Below are positions 14,101 through 25,929 of a stretch of 64,000 nucleotides of DNA, one piece after another. The first letter of the stretch is position 1; every line of letters begins with the position of its first letter. Below the pieces are notes generated by a model, which had not been told where the DNA came from, did not search any database, and saw only the letters and a program-made list of their open reading frames with translations. Where the stretch lies: contig OZ234494.1 of assembly GCA_965153455.1 (NCBI GenBank), forward strand, positions 19,096,001 through 19,160,000, read 5' to 3'. The position numbers and the translations under genes were made by a program. The stretch comes from Sphagnum compactum (Eukaryota; Bryophyta; Sphagnopsida; Sphagnales).

Positions 14101-16539
14101 CACTCCTGAGAGAGAAATCAAGGAAAGAATCACCTGCTTCTCCCTTTCTTTTGTATCTTTCCGGGAGCCTTCAAGCAATTTCACCAATGAAGCTTTTTGG
14201 ATCTCACAAGCTTCTTTCTCCTTTAAAAGCATGTCCTTCTCCTGTTGCAGTGTCTCCATATCCTGTGAATCAAACCCACAAATTGATCTCCATGATATAC
14301 ACTTGAATAGGGTCAAACACCCAAAACCCCAATTCTCAGATAGACATATATTGAAACCATAGCAAAATCCAAAGAAGAACAACTCTTACACTATCATTTC
14401 TCATTCTTGAGTTCATTCCAACTACAGAAAGCTACATACCTGAGTATGATCATTTGCAGAAGCAAGAAAAGAACGATAGTAATGGCGTAAGGCATCCAAA
14501 ACATATGCTGTGGAATTCTGCCACTTGTCAAGATCTTGATCCACCTGTACTTGACAACACCATCCACTTGTATGAGTTGTGGAAGACACAACAACCATCT
14601 GGATTGCAAGAGTTTATGCTATGAGGTACAGGCATCATGAAGAAGTGAGACATGAATATCGACTGCAAGAACCTACAGCACATCTTTTTACCTCTTCTTG
14701 GAATGTCATAGCTGTGATTTTGTAGCCAGCAGTCAATAAGTACTGCTGCACGGCACAGTTCACATTGATCCTCTCTTTTTCACCGAGTGACCCCAAGTCC
14801 TTATGGTTCCCATTCCTTGCACTTGAATGCTCAATGTCGCCTGGAACAGTTGCCACACCATCATCTGTTCCAATCAAATAGATCACAAGTATCAAGTGAA
14901 AAGTTAATACAGTGAATGCTGCTCCAAATCTTAGTCCTCAACAAATTATCAAATATTTGGAAGTAGTTCTCATCGTCATAGCAGCATCCCTAAATGTTCA
15001 CATCCGCTTCGTGAGTGCATCACAATGGAATACTTTATAATGCTTCTTCATGTTGATGATTAGTAGGTCCATTAACATGACTACCAAAAGCTATAAGAGC
15101 TGGCGATTCACAAAGGAGGATGTAGTTGCTGGCCACCTTGTGTATACCTCAACAACAGATATCATCAGACACAGTTGGTCTCCTCATCTCTGCATCAGGA
15201 GGGTCTAATAGAGCTTTGAGAAAGATGAGAGAGAGAGAGCAAGAGAGAGAGCAAGAGAGAGAGAGAGAGCACACCAGGCATGCTGGCAACAATTGTGCTC
15301 TGTCTCTCCAATTTGTCCTGCAAGCTTTTAATGTCTTCTCTGGCAAGGCGAAGTTCATACTCAAAGACTGCTGCCTTCTCTGCAGCTGACTCCCTTTCAT
15401 CTGCCAGCTGCTGTGCATCAATGCCTGCTCCCCATCATCCACACCCCAACGACAATTAGCAGCCCAACGTTGATCCACACCCTCAGGGGGTGCTCCAGTC
15501 ATGCTGCTGTCTGAATGTTTCCCAAAACTTAAGCAGATTGAGACTGCTGATAACAACTGATTTTCTGACAAACAAAGTGTAAAACAGACCAATTGCAATG
15601 CAATTTAGACTAAACCCAGTAGCATGATGAGCCCCAGAACTGTGTGGCAAAACTTCGGAACAAGTGGTCCAACAAGAATCCACTTGGTCGAAAAAATTGG
15701 GGCATGTGCACTCTCTGTTATCCAGATCTCTGCTCTCTCTCATCAGAGCTTCGACCACACTTCTGACTGAACAAGTGATCCAAGAATTGTTTGAGGTCAA
15801 AAAAATTGGAGCAGGTGCACACTCTGTTATCTCCCCCTCTCTCTCTCATATCAGAGCTTCAATCACACCGATCGCTAACAAAACCTCACCAAAGGAAAAT
15901 CTCACATTGCTCCTGACCTTCGACATGCACCTAATTCCCGATGCCGTCTCTGTCTCTGTCTCTCTCTGTGTGCAGAGAATGATACTTTAGGGTTGAGAAT
16001 AGAAGAAAAAGACGCGAAGAATGTCGATCGCTTGCAATCTTATATACAGAACCCTTGGTGCCATGGGATGGCAAAAAGAAAGAAGCAAATCCAATCAAAA
16101 AAACAACCGATCTTCAAGTCCTACGAAATGCTAGAGAAGGTGCGATGCGTCGTCGCCCATCGAAGAAACAAAAAGACAATGTACGACGAAGAAAGAGTTA
16201 GGGGCAGAAAAATGCAGATCGAGGAGAACGCAGAGGAGAGACCAGAGATGAATTTCTTTCAAAGGAGAGGAGGGTACCATGCAATGCCTGCATCTTGGCC
16301 AACTCGTCGGGAGGGAACATTTGGGAATTGGCAAAGAAGAGCTGAAGCTTGGTAGCCGCTTCCACTTCCACCAACCCATCTTCTTGCAGTTCATGGAGAA
16401 GCTCGAAAGCTGTGAGGAGGTAGTTCTCGTGCAGCAGGAAGTCTACCACACTGTTGCGGAGATGGTCCTTGGTGCGGTTGTTGTTGTTCGCCATAGCTAC
16501 CACCACGCCTGTTGCTGCTGTGGCGTCTTCTTCCGCCAT
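8192..16539 (-). CDS. RELCH-like protein: LisH, coiled coil and HEAT repeats
   Basis: Twenty exons in transcript order: 16539-16278, 15424-15275, 14864-14692, 14544-14440, 14262-14134, 13728-13264, 13118-13044, 12884-12756, 12481-12407, 12289-12080, 11825-11661, 11467-11238, 11098-10981, 10766-10634, 10215-10008, 9924-9819, 9711-9571, 9338-9215, 8997-8881, 8538-8192. They join in frame to 1153 aa. A LisH motif lies at about residues 26-58 ('DFLLHENYLLTAFELLHEL'). A second LisH-like helix occurs near 170-195 ('CAVQQYLLTAGYKITAMTF'), and charged coiled coil at roughly 90-135 and 230-300. HEAT-type repeats fill the C-terminal half. Strong blocks are 'ALPKIVPYVLINHRE', 'LGERERWNIDVLLRML' and 'MDSFLEDGSHEAMIAVVRAL'. 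Mammalian RELCH (KIAA1468) binds RAB11 and works in endosome-to-Golgi sterol transport. Plants have a single-copy-like homologue of similar length annotated only as a HEAT protein, so a trafficking role here is inference. Intron 18 appears to be a U12-type AT-AC intron. The start is the first ATG in frame with LisH. Confidence 0.93.
8631..8758. repeat. 42-bp direct duplication in the last intron of the RELCH-like gene
   Basis: Two copies of about 42 bases lie near 8631-8673 and 8715-8758, sharing 'catgaaaatctga' and 'agacacatttcc'. They differ at a few positions and both lie inside intron 19. Confidence 0.75.
8998..9214 (-). other. probable U12-type AT-AC intron (intron 18 of the RELCH-like gene)
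   Basis: Read on the minus strand, exon 18 ends at 9215 and the intron opens with 'ATATCCTCCT'. It closes with 'CCACAC' before exon 19 at 8997. A branch-like 'CTTAAC' sits about 10 bases before the 3' end, as minor-spliceosome introns require. The junction gives 'RDY|LLQKL', matching the family block 'RLRDYLLSKILQL' as I remember it. Reading through instead meets an in-frame TAA within five codons. The nearest GT-AG pairing (GT at 9220, AG at 9005) would not keep frame. Confidence 0.85.
15219..15270. repeat. (GA)n microsatellite just inside intron 2 of the RELCH-like gene
   Basis: On the coding strand this is an interrupted (CT)n run starting within about ten bases of the exon 2 donor at 15275. 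Confidence 0.8.
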
Positions 16540-18369
16540 CGCCGTCGTCTCCTTCCCCTCTCTCTCTTCTCTCTCTCTCTCGCAGCGGCCTCGCTTCCTG
16601 GTTTCCAATGGGAAAAGGACCAACCAATATATCCTTACCAGTAAAAGCCCCTTTTACACTAGAGTCCCAGCCCAACGAATCTCCTGCCCAACTTCCCTAG
16701 CCCATTCACATTGCAGCTTCTTTCTTGGCCCCACAACTTGAGCCCATGTCCAAACTGTAGATCTAGTTTTGTCACTTGGTTTCAATGGAAAAAGGACCAC
16801 CCCAATCAACATTTTTTACACTTGATTTGTTTTCGAGTAAAATTTGCTCAAATATGAGTTTTTTTTTCGGGGCTCAACCCCATTCTCAAAGGCTTTGTCT
16901 TTTCGGAAAACCTAAACCCAAGAAATCTCTTGCCCAACTTCACCTCATTTGTTTCTTGGGCCAGCTTGAGATGATGTTCAAATGCACATAGTTTTGTCAC
17001 CTCTTTCCTTTGAGCGTTTGCTTGATTTCAAATGAAAAAAACACCAAACAATATATTGATCATACAAGTTGATCTTAATTATCAAAATTTTGTGTGTGAA
17101 ATTTCTTTGTGATTTTTATTAAAAAATGCAAGTCCTAGTCAAATCATTAACTTTGAAAGGTAAGGTTTGCAATAGGCCTTCATTTCAATGGCAACCTTGT
17201 CCTTCAAATTTAAACACTACTATGGCTCCTAGAACTTGAATAACAAAGAAATACTACTTTATACAAAGCTTGTGATATTTGTCTTGTCATTTCATCACTT
17301 TATATTATTGAGTTTGTTTCACCAAGCTCAAAGTTTTGTTTTATTCTTGCATTTCAAGCTCCAAGTTTGGTTACTACATTTGAACCTTGGAGATTGCTAC
17401 ATGAGCTTCACATTGTTGTGCAAGCTTCAAGCTTTGATGATCATTGTTGTAGTTCAAGCATCAAACTTTGTTGTCGCATTTGAATTTCAATTAACAATGT
17501 GTTTCAAGTTTTAACAACACGTGCGCACGATTTTTTGTTTCACATTTTTTTGCTTTTGATGTTGCTTTTGTTTTCATGAAATTGTTTACAAGCTCCTTTG
17601 TTCTTCCACATTTTGTGCACAACAACTTCAAATTTTGTAAAAATTTAATACTTGGGTTTTCTTTTTTTCTTTTGTTTTTTTGATCTTCCATTTTATTCTT
17701 TGAGTTTTTTTATGAACATTGTGTGTTTTTTCTCTTATGTGCAACAAGTACTCTATATTTTGTAGAAGCCTCAAATTGTGATTCTTTTTTCTCATCTTGT
17801 GATTTTGTGTGTTTGTGTTTTCATCCTTGCAATTAGGGGTTTCTATTCAAAGTGTGTCTACAATGCTTGAAAATGAAGTGATTATTGTTGAAAATGTGAA
17901 TGGAATGGTTGAAATAGCTTGTGATCTTAAACATGAACCCAATTAGTAGCTTGTCAAATGTTGAATCTATACATTTGAAATGCAAGAATAACCTATTAGA
18001 AAATCATGTTCAACTTATAAATGTAAAATTTCTAGTTTAATAATGGGAACCACATAATATGACATTAAATTTTTGGGGTTTTTTTGTTATCCATGGCAAC
18101 TCTCCTATTAATCTTAAAAATTCATAAATGTTGTAATGTATCATTTGCCAATTTGAGCAAGTAGTTGGCAACATTTTAAACCAACGTAGTTCCATTCTAC
18201 AAAATGCGTTCATCAAATATAAGAAAACAAATGACATTATTCTTATGAAAACATATATTGATTTTACACATTATCGTTTAATTGCAAGAAAAAATTTACA
18301 ACTAATCAAAAAATCTATGGCTAAAGTTTTTAAAACAAATCAAAGTTGACTCCAAAATAAGAAAAAGGT
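16540..18369. other. intergenic and upstream region of the RELCH-like gene
   Basis: The first 100 bases upstream of the start are pyrimidine-rich on the plus strand and probably hold the 5' leader and promoter of the minus-strand gene. Beyond about 16.8 kb the DNA is AT-rich with T-runs. At 17.24-17.51 kb a string of 'caagcttcaa'-like words makes an open frame of low complexity with no domain. I see no gene. Confidence 0.6.
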
Positions 18370-20110
18370 TGGGCCACAAGGTCTACAATCATTGCATATT
18401 TTGATTCAACAAACCTTTATAAGAATGGTGATGAAGCACAACAAATGTTTCTCAAAGACCTTGTGCTTTGTATTCGCAAAGGCTACATGCTTTTATTGTC
18501 ATGTAAGAATATTTGGTTACACATCTTAATATTGCACCAATATTCCCATGTTGTATTTTTATTTCATTTATCTTTTGTGGAACAATTTCTTCTTACAATA
18601 ATCACAAAGACCATGAACTTGCATGTGTTGCCAAATTTGGAATCTACAACTATTGTTTCTTGTAGTTTTGATATTTGGATGTTTAAAGATGGGGTGGACA
18701 CATTTGCATGGTCATTAATTATTTGGATGAAACTTGGACACCTAAGCATGTTACTATGGGGTTATTTGAAATGCATGAAACTATTAACAATGCCATGGCT
18801 TTGTAACTTCACATTTTTTTGGAAAAAATTGGTTTCATTCATCATGTGATTACTTTTGTGAAAGCCGAAAACAACAACCTTAGAACTATGGCTACAACAT
18901 TTTAATCTATTATTGACTATGAACCTTTGAATTTTTTTCATGTTTATGAAGGTATTTGCTTTGGGCATGTGATACATGTATAAATCATGCTAGTATACAA
19001 CAAATGATGACAAGGTTTCTATGAGTTTGAATTTGGTAACTATGAAAGATGTTCACATTGGTTTGTAGAAGATTATTGCATGGACAAAAAAATTAGGCAA
19101 AATGAAGCAAAGATAGGAGAAGGCATGCATTGAAAGTGGGATGTGGCATCGGAAGTTAAAAACTCATGTAAAAACCAAGTTTGTTGGCAAAGTTGTAATG
19201 TTTGAGGAGACTTTGGAATTTAATCAAGTCAAATTATTATGCTATGGGAAGGAAAAAACATTGATTCTATAATGTTAAATCTCAAAGGCCAAATGTGGGT
19301 CATTGCAAAAATTATCATTCAATGCTTGAATCCCATGGTGATTGCATGTGTCTTGAATTAATCCAAAGGTCACAATCTACAATAAAATGTTTCGGCTATT
19401 ACAATAAATCTAATTGTGATCATGGAAGTTGAAAGAAATCATTTAACAAATGGGAATGAAACATTTGATCAGTTTGATGTGGAACTCCATTTCTTTAGTA
19501 GAAAATGTGACAAGAGGTTGTGAGGTAATGAAACTTTTTTTGGAATTTTTGAAAGCTTTTGATTCCTATCAAGTTCATAATATGTTGGCTTTGATGTTAA
19601 ATCCCCATTATAGGTTGCGAAATTTTTTCGGTTGTGGAAATGCAATTTGCCTTGGTTGTTGAAGATGATGTGAAAGACGTCATCCCCCTTTTGATGACAA
19701 TTTTTGATGAAATAAACCCTATTGTTTGAACAATGTTTATAGTTTCAAGTAATGGACATGATGAATTTATTGTTAAAGTTGAAGAAGATGATATCAACAT
19801 ATTTGGTGTTGGAGCATCCATAAAAAAAATGTGTTTGTACTTGTTATTAGAGAATTATCATTATTTTGAAGATTATATATCCTTTTATTTAAACGTGTAG
19901 ATTTTTTTGCTTGGTGGTGGACCCATATGAATCAATTTCCAAATGTTGGCTTCTTTGCCAAATTGATTTTTGGGATTTTCAAGTTTCAAATTGAGACAAA
20001 AGTTTTTTTAGCTTTATTATTTTCTTCATAGCTTTGAGGCATTGTCAATTATGCGTTAAAATCTTAATCAAATTATCATTGTCATGAAAAAACTAGTTAG
20101 ATGATTCACA
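18370..20110 (+). pseudogene. decayed hAT-superfamily transposase
   Basis: Disconnected segments in shifting frames, broken by many stops, retain the order of a plant hAT transposase. Near 18670 a core segment reads 'SFDIWMFKDGVDTFAW', followed by 'ETWTPKHVTMGLFEMHETI' (about 18728) and 'FVKAENNNLRTMAT' (about 18853). Near 19140 comes 'ESGMWHRKLKTHVKTKFVGK'. Near 19905-19995 the C-terminal dimerisation region survives as 'WWTHMNQFPNVGFFAKLI' and 'GIFKFQIETKVF'. These resemble the usual 'PL.WW..h...FP.vgflA' and 'SQIETER' blocks of the family. The protein cannot be made as it stands. I could not find terminal inverted repeats or a target duplication for this copy. Confidence 0.75.
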
Positions 20111-21755
20111 CTTGAATTGCATGACAAATGCAAACTCCAAGGATTATATTAAAATTAAATTTGTTTTATTTAAAGAAAATTATGAATTGATTGAAAATTT
20201 TGAAGAGTTGAAGGTTGATAATGATTAGATAAATCATTTTCACCAATTTTACATTTTTCCTTTTCCAACTAACCTCACTTTGAAAAAAAGCTTCAACCAT
20301 GTTGATGTTACAAGGTTCATGGGCTTTTGAGTTTGTTTTTATTGTTGATCAAGTTGCAACAACTTTTTTATATACCCTTGACCTTTTGGGCCCTATGTTT
20401 CTATTGCTATCAAACTACAATAACTTGTTGATATATCTTTGAACATTTGGATAGTATGTTCTTGTTATTGATCAAGCTATAACAAGTTCTTAAAACATCC
20501 TTGGGCTTTTTAGCATCTTATTTTTGTTGTTGATAAAATTGTAGCAAAGTATTTATATAGCCTTGGGCTTTTGGGCACTATGTTTATATTGTTGATCAAA
20601 TTATAACAAGTTATTGGGTGTGCGAGGTTAAGGTGCTAAATGTTGGGGTGTTTTTGTGGGTGTTTGTTTTTGCAATTAGCTTTTGTTGCAATGGTAGAAT
20701 TTTTTTTATAGAACTAGGGTTAATTCTTTTACAAGTTACTTGATTTTCAATGTTTGAATTTTGATGTATTTGTTGTTGCACAACTAGCATGTGAAGTTTG
20801 GAACACATAACTTGTATGCATATATAGAAGTTATCTTGAATTTGAAAACCGGCAAATACATAACTAACAATGGATGAAAATTTTCAATGGATGCGTAACC
20901 AAATTTACAAAATTTTGAAATAATTGGATGCATATGTTTTGTGAATTTTTTAAAAGAAACATGCCTTATTCATATCCTCTAAACTAGTCTTAAATACCAT
21001 ATCCAACCAACACTAGTATGAACCTTGCTATCGAAGATAGATGTTCTTGGTTTGATGCTAGGTTCCCCTAGCATCAAGGTTTGGAGGAAAGCAATTTCCA
21101 TATAGTATTGAGGGGTTTTTCTCAATTTTGTGATATCAAAAAGTGGGCAATCGTTTTCTTCCAAAAGTAAGCAAAATTACTTATATTTGCATTTCAAAAA
21201 AAATTCCAAAATATTTTCCCACTTTTTTTCTGAAGAAGAAAAACTTATGATATTCCAATTTTGCAGACACCCATATGCCAAACTAGACTAGTATATAATA
21301 TACTCGTACAAGAACAATGCTCATTCAGACATGTTGCAACTTGCAGGTGCAATAATGGTTAAATATTTCTAGTACTTACTTATGGGATCCAATGAAAAGT
21401 CTAAAGGTAAGTGTGCTTTGGAGTTTTTTTGTCAAGGCTTTCCATGTGTGAAAAACCATGTCCTTGATTTTGTCTCATCACAGACATCATGTGTTGTAGT
21501 GGAAAATGTGAACTCTTAATGGAAATCTAGAGTTCTTACTTGACCTTAATTTTTGAGAGCTAGAGCATTTACTTTTACTCCCAGATAGCAACTCCAATAG
21601 CAGCATAAGGAAGAAAAAGGCATTTTCACAGCCAATCAGCTCAAAGCATGATCTTTGAGCCACACTTTGCAGGGTGAAGTGTAGTTGATGAAAATTATAT
21701 CACCTTGTTTGAGAGCATCTTCCACATTTCAGCAGAGTCAATGCAGGTGACGCTG
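20111..21755. other. AT-rich intergenic DNA
   Basis: Between about 20.33 and 20.61 kb, repeated variants of 'gttgatcaaattgtaacaagtt' and 'cttgggcttttgggc' form a loose tandem series with a period near 80 bases. No frame has a recognisable domain. The last 200 bases probably include the 3' UTR of the CDC25/ACR2-type gene on the minus strand. Confidence 0.55.
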
Positions 21756-23494
21756 CTATGTCTTGTTACAGACAGTACCAGCACAAGAGCAGACAGGCCG
21801 GCCCGCCATTGCCCAGCCATTGAACCCCCTTTCCAGGACTACCACCTTTGGAACATTGTCCATTTTTCCTTCACTAACAGCTGTGTTCAGATGGTCACAC
21901 AGAATTCGTGCACATGTGGGGCCACGAACCTGCCAGACAGAATTGCACCCTCATCACCAATGTTCTTCCTGCCCTAGTTCAAATGGTGCACATGCTCTTC
22001 TGACTTAACGTTGATTCCTTCACAGAATCAGAAGAACACAGTTCATGACCCATGCATGCTCTTTTCACTAACACAAGGAACACATTTCTCATACCTGACT
22101 CTTAGCACAGTGGAAAACAACAGCCTCTTTGCCATTGATTTCTTGTAGTAACTCAGGAAGCTTTTCCTCAAAGCTCTCACTTGCAAAATGCATAGAACCT
22201 GCTATGTGACCATCCAAATCCCGTTCTTCATCCCTTCAAACAGCATTGCTTTTTTAGAGTACATACTCCACAATCTCACGATTGCATGACAACTTGCAAC
22301 ATATAGACATTTCAATGCCGATGTAAAAGAAGAGCCTCATGAATGAGAAAAAAATTGACCATACAGAACCACAGCTGTCTAAATCGCCAATCACTTATTA
22401 AACTCAAATCCTAATACTCCTGGCTCTGCAGAGATCCCATAGACCACAGGTGCATTCAAAGGCCACTGAACCGCTAAAGACGCTTCATTCACACAGTCAC
22501 CTATTTGGCTGCCCCAAGTCCAAAACATGAATGCTTTGGTTGCAGCATTTGGAAGAGATTTCATTGCACTGACTTGTATAGGCACAATCCCATGGACTAC
22601 TGAGTAGATAATGGACACGAGAAGCTTAGAAATGTAAAAGCAGACTGGCTTGAGCTCTTCACTAGATCATGATCTCTCTATGAGCATCCATCTAGGACTG
22701 CTTAGCAGATAACATGGACATGAGAAGCTTGAAATGTAAAAGCAGACGGGCTTGAGCTCTTAACTAGGTCACGATCTCTCTACCATCCTTACAACTTCTC
22801 TATAAGATGATTCTTCACCACAACAACAAAAACACCAACAATATTGCTATGTCTTGCCAACAAAAAGTGGCTGAAAAAAAATCAGCACTTCTTCCCTGAG
22901 GCTTGATTGCAGAGAGACATGGACACTTTCCTAACAATCTGACCAGGAGCAAACAATTGCCAAAAATCAAACCCTAGAACTCTAGACTACCCCCAAGACT
23001 TGCAGAAACCCTTAGACTGCCTCTCACAGCATAACCTCCAAAAACATTAGGTTCATGGCAGTTTATGGGATTTCAAAATCCCTCTTCATGGGACTCCCGA
23101 GAGAGTCTATCAGATCGAGCAAGGAGGCAGAAACCCTAACCATTAAGTCATCATGAACCCCACATAATTTGAGCATCTTGGACATAATCCATGGGATACA
23201 AATCTTACCAGCTATCCATTGCAAAGACTATATGTCCCTCCAAAAAAGCTCCCAAGGGAAGAACAGAAGTTTAGCAGCAGCAGCAGCAGCAGTGAGTGCT
23301 GTTGTTATCTCTAATTCCCTTGGCCAGATGATTTAGGGTTTCGAGCATTCAAGCGACTTTTACCAAACAATGAAGAGAAATAAAGAAAGGCGAGAATTGA
23401 AGGTTTACCTGACATCAACCACCGCCACCTTGGGACCCTGCAAGACTTCCAAATCGTCGCAAGACACGAAGGAGATGGAGGAGCAATTCGCCAT
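21756..23494 (-). CDS. CDC25/ACR2-type rhodanese phosphatase or arsenate reductase
   Basis: Three exons in transcript order: 23494-23409, 22233-22095, 21929-21756. They give 132 aa with clean GT-AG borders. The protein is a single rhodanese/CDC25 catalytic domain. It has 'VAVVDVRDEERDLDGHIAGS' at the N-terminal side and the phosphatase loop 'HCAKSQVRGP' (HCX5R) at residues 70-77, with Cys71 as expected nucleophile. It also has 'VVVLERGFNGW' and a Cys-rich tail 'CSCAGTVCNKT'. Length and motif order match the plant family described as small CDC25-like dual-specificity phosphatase or ACR2 arsenate reductase. Which activity dominates cannot be read from sequence. The tail keeps three of the cysteines used for zinc in related proteins but ends early. 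Intron 1 is about 1.2 kb and carries a tandem duplication. Confidence 0.93.
22602..22785. repeat. tandem duplication, about 90 bp, in intron 1 of the CDC25/ACR2-type gene
   Basis: Two adjacent diverged copies share 'gagaagctt', 'gaaatgtaaaagcaga', 'ggcttgagctctt' and 'gatctctcta'. Confidence 0.75.
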
Positions 23495-23557
23495 CGCTCC
23501 GTTCTTCCTCTTCTCTTGAGTACCTCCCTCTCCCTCTCCCTCTTCGTCCAGCTTCTG

Positions 23558-23883
23558 GAGCGTTTGTGGAAGTTCCCAGTTTGTGACCCAGCAAAAATAT
23601 TTCTCGCATCCAAGTTTTGTTATTTACGTAATTTTCAACCCCACCTATAAAACTAAAATTGGGACCGCAAATAGGTGGGAACGTGGAAACCACTAGTTGG
23701 TGGGACCACCTGGGTCAATCATTATTGTTGACCAATCAGAAATAGGGAACAGTAGTCAGATCATATTTACTACTGTGAACATATCAGTTACATGACATTT
23801 ACTATCGACCAATCAGAAATAGGGAACAGTAGTCAGATCATATTTACTACTGTGAACATATCAGTTACATGACATTTACTAGG
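23558..23883 (-). mobile_element. MITE copy, inverted, directly upstream of the CDC25/ACR2-type gene
   Basis: On the minus strand this segment matches, in order, the interior and right end of the MITE at 38849-39223. Shared words are 'aaatatgatctgact', 'tttctgattgg', 'cacctatttgc', 'gtggggttg', 'aacttggat' and 'ttttgc.gggtcac'. It begins 64 bases upstream of the start codon, so it may supply leader or promoter sequence. Its outer end is diverged and I could not identify a clear TAA target duplication. Confidence 0.65.
23730..23883. repeat. 77-bp near-perfect tandem duplication inside the MITE copy
   Basis: Two head-to-tail copies start at 23730 and 23807 with 'gaccaatcagaaataggga' and run through 'tcagttacatgacatttact'. 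They look identical apart from the junction bases, so the duplication is recent. Confidence 0.92.
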
Positions 23884-24195
23884 CTCTGCTGTAAGCATTT
23901 TGCAAAGCTTCGTATGTGACCCTGCACTCGAAGACTCATGGGAGCCTGAAAAAGTCCACAACTTCAGAGCCTTGGAGGAGCCCTGGAAGAGTCTGACAAA
24001 CTCAAGTCTAAATCGTATTTATTGACTGCTCCTTGTTTCTGATTGGGTAAATAGTTTGATTGGTCCAAGTGGGTTGCTATTAGTAGTCCCCCCACCCACT
24101 TGCAGTTCCAGTTTCAGTTTTATTGGTGGGGTTGTAAAAAAAAAGTTAGTAACTAAAAACTTGGATACGAAAAATAAATTTTGCAGAGATTAATT
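23884..24195 (+). mobile_element. MITE copy, direct orientation
   Basis: It shares, in order, 'gtgaccctg', 'ccctggaagagt', 'tgactgctcc', 'tgtttctgattgg', 'ttgctattagtagt', 'cagttttatt', 'gtggggttgt', 'aacttggat' and 'ttttgcag' with 38849-39223. Together with the inverted copy to its left it forms a head-to-head arrangement. The right end is truncated or diverged. Confidence 0.65.
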
Positions 24196-24449
24196 TGAAA
24201 AATAAATTTGCAGAGATTAATTGAAAAATAATCTCCACACACTTTGTGGAGACTTAAGTTTTCAGTTCCACCCATACCTAGTAATTGGGCCTCCCATGAT
24301 GTTTCTTCTCACACTCTTGATGGTTTTAAAATTGTTTCTGAAGCCCCCATTCATGGACATGAAAATTGGGACAATGAAAGGTGCAAACTTATTTAAATTA
24401 AAAGCATTTTGACCCATCATTTTATCTAGCTAATTAAGAATAGTTAGGG

Positions 24450-25420
24450 ATTTGTATAACACTTTTGATGCTTTTAATAATTTGGTTGAAGAATTATTTT
24501 CATTCTTGAAATCAAAGTGTTTTAACCTAGTTAGGTCACAACTAGAGATAAAGAAAAATTGTTGTACTTGTATAGGTTTGTTCATGGATTTATTCTTAAA
24601 CATATGTCAAATACGTTTGATGTTGGTGCATTTATTATTCAAAAATATGTGAATATAGTTTATAATGTTTTTTATAATAAAGATATATATATTTTTGGCA
24701 AGTACAGATGCACACTTTCTGAAGAATGACTAGTAGGGATCATTCATCAATTTCAAAAGTTCACAAGTTTGCCAAACATATGTGGTGCCATTGACCATAT
24801 GCACATATCATTAGTTGGAAAACCAAGTAGAAAATACATTCTTATAGTGTCAAATTACCATAATCGAAAAAATAATTCATAGCATTGTTGTACAAGCTAT
24901 ATCTAATGTGGAGAATTTTTTTTTGGAATGTTTGTGTTGATAAGCTTGGAAGAGTTCATGATGGGGTCAATTCAAAAGTTCTAAATTATAGAAGGAGTTC
25001 AGGACTCAACAAATTTTCTAGGAGTTTGAAATAAATGTTCAAGGCATGAATACGACTCCTTATGTCATTGGTGATTTTGCTTATCACGCACGTATTTATT
25101 TACAAAAGAATTGAAAGTCTTGTAGTCCAAATGATGTAAATAAAAAAAGATATGATAACAGTATGAATTTTGAAAAGGTGATAATTAAAATGGTTTTGGA
25201 TCTTTGAAGAATCAATGAAAAATCTTGAAATTTTCAATTCAAGTGTTAATAGGGTTCATGCAATTGTTATAGCTTATTTTGTATTACACAACTATTGTGA
25301 AATGTGAAAATTTCCAAAATTGGGTCGTGTGAATGATTTGGAGGTTATAGGTTATCAACTTTGAAAGAAGCAAAACAAGAAAAAGAATTGATGAGTATAA
25401 AATTATTTGATCAATGATTA
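24450..25420 (+). pseudogene. decayed PIF/Harbinger DDE transposase
   Basis: Frame-shifted segments keep the order of a Harbinger transposase. 'LPNICGAIDHMHISLVGKPS' (from about 24770) contains the first catalytic Asp block. 'YHNRKN' and 'HSIVVQAISNV' follow, then 'WNVCVDKLGRVHDGVNSKVL' (about 24914) and 'PYVIGDFAYHARIYLQKN' (about 25049) with the second Asp block. Further on are 'NGFGSLKNQ', with a stop immediately after, and 'AIVIAYFVLHNYCE' (about 25260). Several stops and frameshifts prevent expression. It probably belongs to the same dead element as the Myb-like relic at 25930-26420. Confidence 0.82.
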
Positions 25421-25929
25421 CTAAACCACCCAAGGGTTTGATCATTCACATTGTACTTTCATAGTTTTTTTTGAAATATATATTTTTATTTCAATTGTTT
25501 TGTAAACAATCATGACAACAATATGATCAAATGATGCTGCTATCAAATGTTACCACTTGTAAAAAACTTAGGCCCAAAAGGATTTCTAAACTTAAATTTA
25601 TCAACAAAAAAAAAAGTGACCATTTGTAACTATTCTCCAAAAACATTTTCCTACCTACTTGTTCATTTTTTAATATATGTTTTGTAATGTTTCATGTCAA
25701 TTTTTTTGCAGGTTGTGTATATTTTTTAATGGCCTTTGCAATGGATGGAGGTCCTCCAAATAGACGCTTCATTTTGTTTGTAATTTTCTTGTTTGGTTTG
25801 CCTCTAGTATCGGGAAAATTAGGAGCCTTCGTCTTAAGTGACAATACATCATATGCCTACTTTAAAATTTGGTCAAATGTTATATGTTCATTCATGTCAT
25901 CAAAAACTAGAGTTTAACATTTAGGACCT

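Noticed and set aside
17236-17514. Plus-strand 92-codon frame
   Set aside because: Made of repeated 'caagcttcaa'-like words and T-rich DNA; no domain.
25687-25917. Plus-strand 76-codon frame between the two Harbinger relics
   Set aside because: Hydrophobic and AT-driven composition. I recognise no family and it probably lies inside the dead element.
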